A program made the translations under genes and the position numbers. Below, in pieces: positions 62,992 to 64,000 of a stretch of 64,000 nt of DNA. This DNA is from Jannaschia donghaensis (GTDB lineage: Bacteria; Pseudomonadota; Alphaproteobacteria; Rhodobacterales; Rhodobacteraceae). The notes beneath the pieces are model-generated. The model made no database searches, was not told where the DNA came from, and saw only the letters and a list, made by a program, of their open reading frames with translations. Location of the stretch: NCBI RefSeq assembly GCF_001403795.1, contig NZ_CXSU01000012.1, positions 1,583,264 through 1,647,263 on the forward strand. Reading direction: 5' to 3'. Each line of letters starts with the position of its first letter. Position 1 is the first letter of the stretch.

Positions 62992-64000
62992 TTACCGCAC
63001 CTGTTCGAGCAGTGTGAGGCGGTCGGGCATCTGCCAGGATTCGACGATGGACCCACCCTCCAGGCGGTGCACGGCGATGGCGCTGAATTCGACCTGCCGC
63101 CCCGTGGCAGGATAGCCGAACACCTCCCCCGTGTGGGTGCCCGTCAGGGTTCCGATCACGGTGACGACATCGTCGGCGAAATGAAGACTGTCGATGGCGA
63201 ACTGAATATCCGGGATGCCCGCGACATAGGTGTCGATTTCCATCAGATAGCTTTCGACATCGCGGGACGTGCGCGACGGCGATTCCCCGTGCACGAACCA
63301 TCGCTCCCCCAGAAGGCCTTCGAACAGGTCGTCGTCGCGCGCGTTCAGCGCCGAGTAGTACCGCTCGACCATATCGAAGGCCCGCTCCTCGTCGAGCAGG
63401 GGCGAGGCCAGCGCATCTGCGAAATGGCCCACGTCGGGGGCGGCGGATTTCAGGCGCAGGTACCCCAGCACCAGATTGTCGCGTTTTGGGTCCAGAACCA
63501 GAATCTCGCCCTCGAACACGCGAAACTGCGTCAATTCTTCGATGTTGGTGTAATGCGACACGATCAGCAGCGGGCCGTCACGCTCCGGATCGCCCTGCCA
63601 CGCCGAAATCCGGTCGCGAAGCGGCGTTACATCGGGCGATCCCTGCAGCGACAGAAGCAGGTTCAGGTCGGGCGTCGTTTCCACCGGCATTGCGGCCGGA
63701 ATGGATGGATCGACCTCGGCCATGCCCTGCAACAGGCTTTCCAGCGTCTGCTGGTTTCGGCACCATTCGCTGACGACGATCCGCGCGGGCACGATGTCGT
63801 TGGAGGCCAGCAGCGCGCCCATATCCACCATGTTTGCGCGACCTTCCGGCGACATAATCCGCTGGTTGGCGCAATCGGTGGGCGCGACGTTCGGCTCATC
63901 GAGTTTGGACCAATCCGTCGGCCCGTGGCGCATCAGATAGACCAGGTCGTTGCGCGTGAAGATGTCGACCAACTGCTGATACGGCTCGAACCGAAGGGCG
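62992..64000 (-). CDS. Histidine phosphatase fused to SnoaL-like domain, 5' end cut by window edge
   Basis: The frame is open to the window end; about 335 residues are visible. The N-terminal part has the histidine phosphatase motif LMRHGPTDW, EWCRNQQTLES (the second Arg) and IVSHYTNIEEL (second His). The C-terminal part (about 130 residues) is a SnoaL/NTF2-like cup: MVERYYSALNARDDDLFEGL, GTLTGTHTGEVFGYPATGRQ, FSAIAVHRLEGGSIVESWQM. A TTG near 63972 could start it, but ALRFEPYQQLVDIFTRNDLV continues upstream in frame, so more N-terminus, perhaps a signal peptide, is outside. A fusion of these two folds is unusual; function unknown. Confidence 0.78.
   Translation of the reverse strand, partial: ALRFEPYQQLVDIFTRNDLVYLMRHGPTDWSKLDEPNVAPTDCANQRIMSPEGRANMVDMGALLASNDIVPARIVVSEWCRNQQTLESLLQGMAEVDPSIPAAMPVETTPDLNLLLSLQGSPDVTPLRDRISAWQGDPERDGPLLIVSHYTNIEELTQFRVFEGEILVLDPKRDNLVLGYLRLKSAAPDVGHFADALASPLLDEERAFDMVERYYSALNARDDDLFEGLLGERWFVHGESPSRTSRDVESYLMEIDTYVAGIPDIQFAIDSLHFADDVVTVIGTLTGTHTGEVFGYPATGRQVEFSAIAVHRLEGGSIVESWQMPDRLTLLEQVR

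Noticed and set aside
1..64000. CRISPR arrays and insertion sequences
   Set aside because: No regularly spaced repeats and no intact or partial transposase could be recognised anywhere in the window.

Overview
The window looks like a chromosomal segment of a high-GC alphaproteobacterium of the Rhodobacterales (Roseobacter group). The evidence is the conserved housekeeping string hisD, UPF0262, low-molecular-weight phosphatase, infA, maf, a short RNase E/G and yacG, the pair DUF2948-murA, TRAP transporter genes, and the gene families in general. No taxon can be fixed from the sequence alone.

Bases 1-20.5 kb are a defence-rich accessory region next to a tRNA-Phe gene. A four-gene minus-strand operon (SNF2-type helicase, DUF4391, type III Mod, type III Res running off the left edge) occupies 1-7.7 kb. 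Next is a complete 12.3 kb integrative mobilizable element at 8073-20452. It is bounded by a perfect 47-bp direct repeat that duplicates the 3' part of tRNA-Phe. The element carries a DNA-binding protein, mobC and a relaxase gene with two further mobilization genes nested in another frame. Its cargo is an operon of an RHH regulator, a helical protein and a dCTP-deaminase-fold membrane protein that lacks the catalytic residues, plus an XRE-TM-Mod-Res-Mrr restriction operon. It ends in two excisionase-like genes and a variant tyrosine integrase beside the intact tRNA.

Bases 20.5-28 kb are core genes: yacG, rng, maf, infA, phosphatase, UPF0262, a membrane-protein gene broken by an in-frame TGA, hisD, DUF2948, murA and tRNA-Thr. 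Bases 28-43 kb are metabolic. They hold an isoquinoline-1-oxidoreductase-like molybdenum hydroxylase with its cytochrome; a large minus-strand operon with an FAH-family hydrolase, nitroreductase, OsmC, a TRAP transporter and an intradiol dioxygenase, facing a divergent GntR regulator; and katG, whose product has Gln in place of the Met of the Met-Tyr-Trp adduct.

Bases 43-48 kb hold a four-gene sensory operon (periplasmic binding protein, MCP, CHASE4-like histidine kinase, response regulator). Bases 48.4-51.7 kb are a decaying block with remnants of an OmpR/histidine-kinase pair and of an RTX protein. Bases 51.7-58 kb are a homogentisate module: marR facing hmgA-fahA-MBL-flavin hydroxylase-DUF2783. 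The last two genes resemble the two-component 3-hydroxyphenylacetate 6-hydroxylase MhaAB, which would feed homogentisate into HmgA and fumarylacetoacetase. The right end (58.8-64 kb) has an iron-related operon (hemP, unknown, imelysin, di-heme oxidoreductase) and a 5'-truncated histidine phosphatase fused to a SnoaL-like domain.
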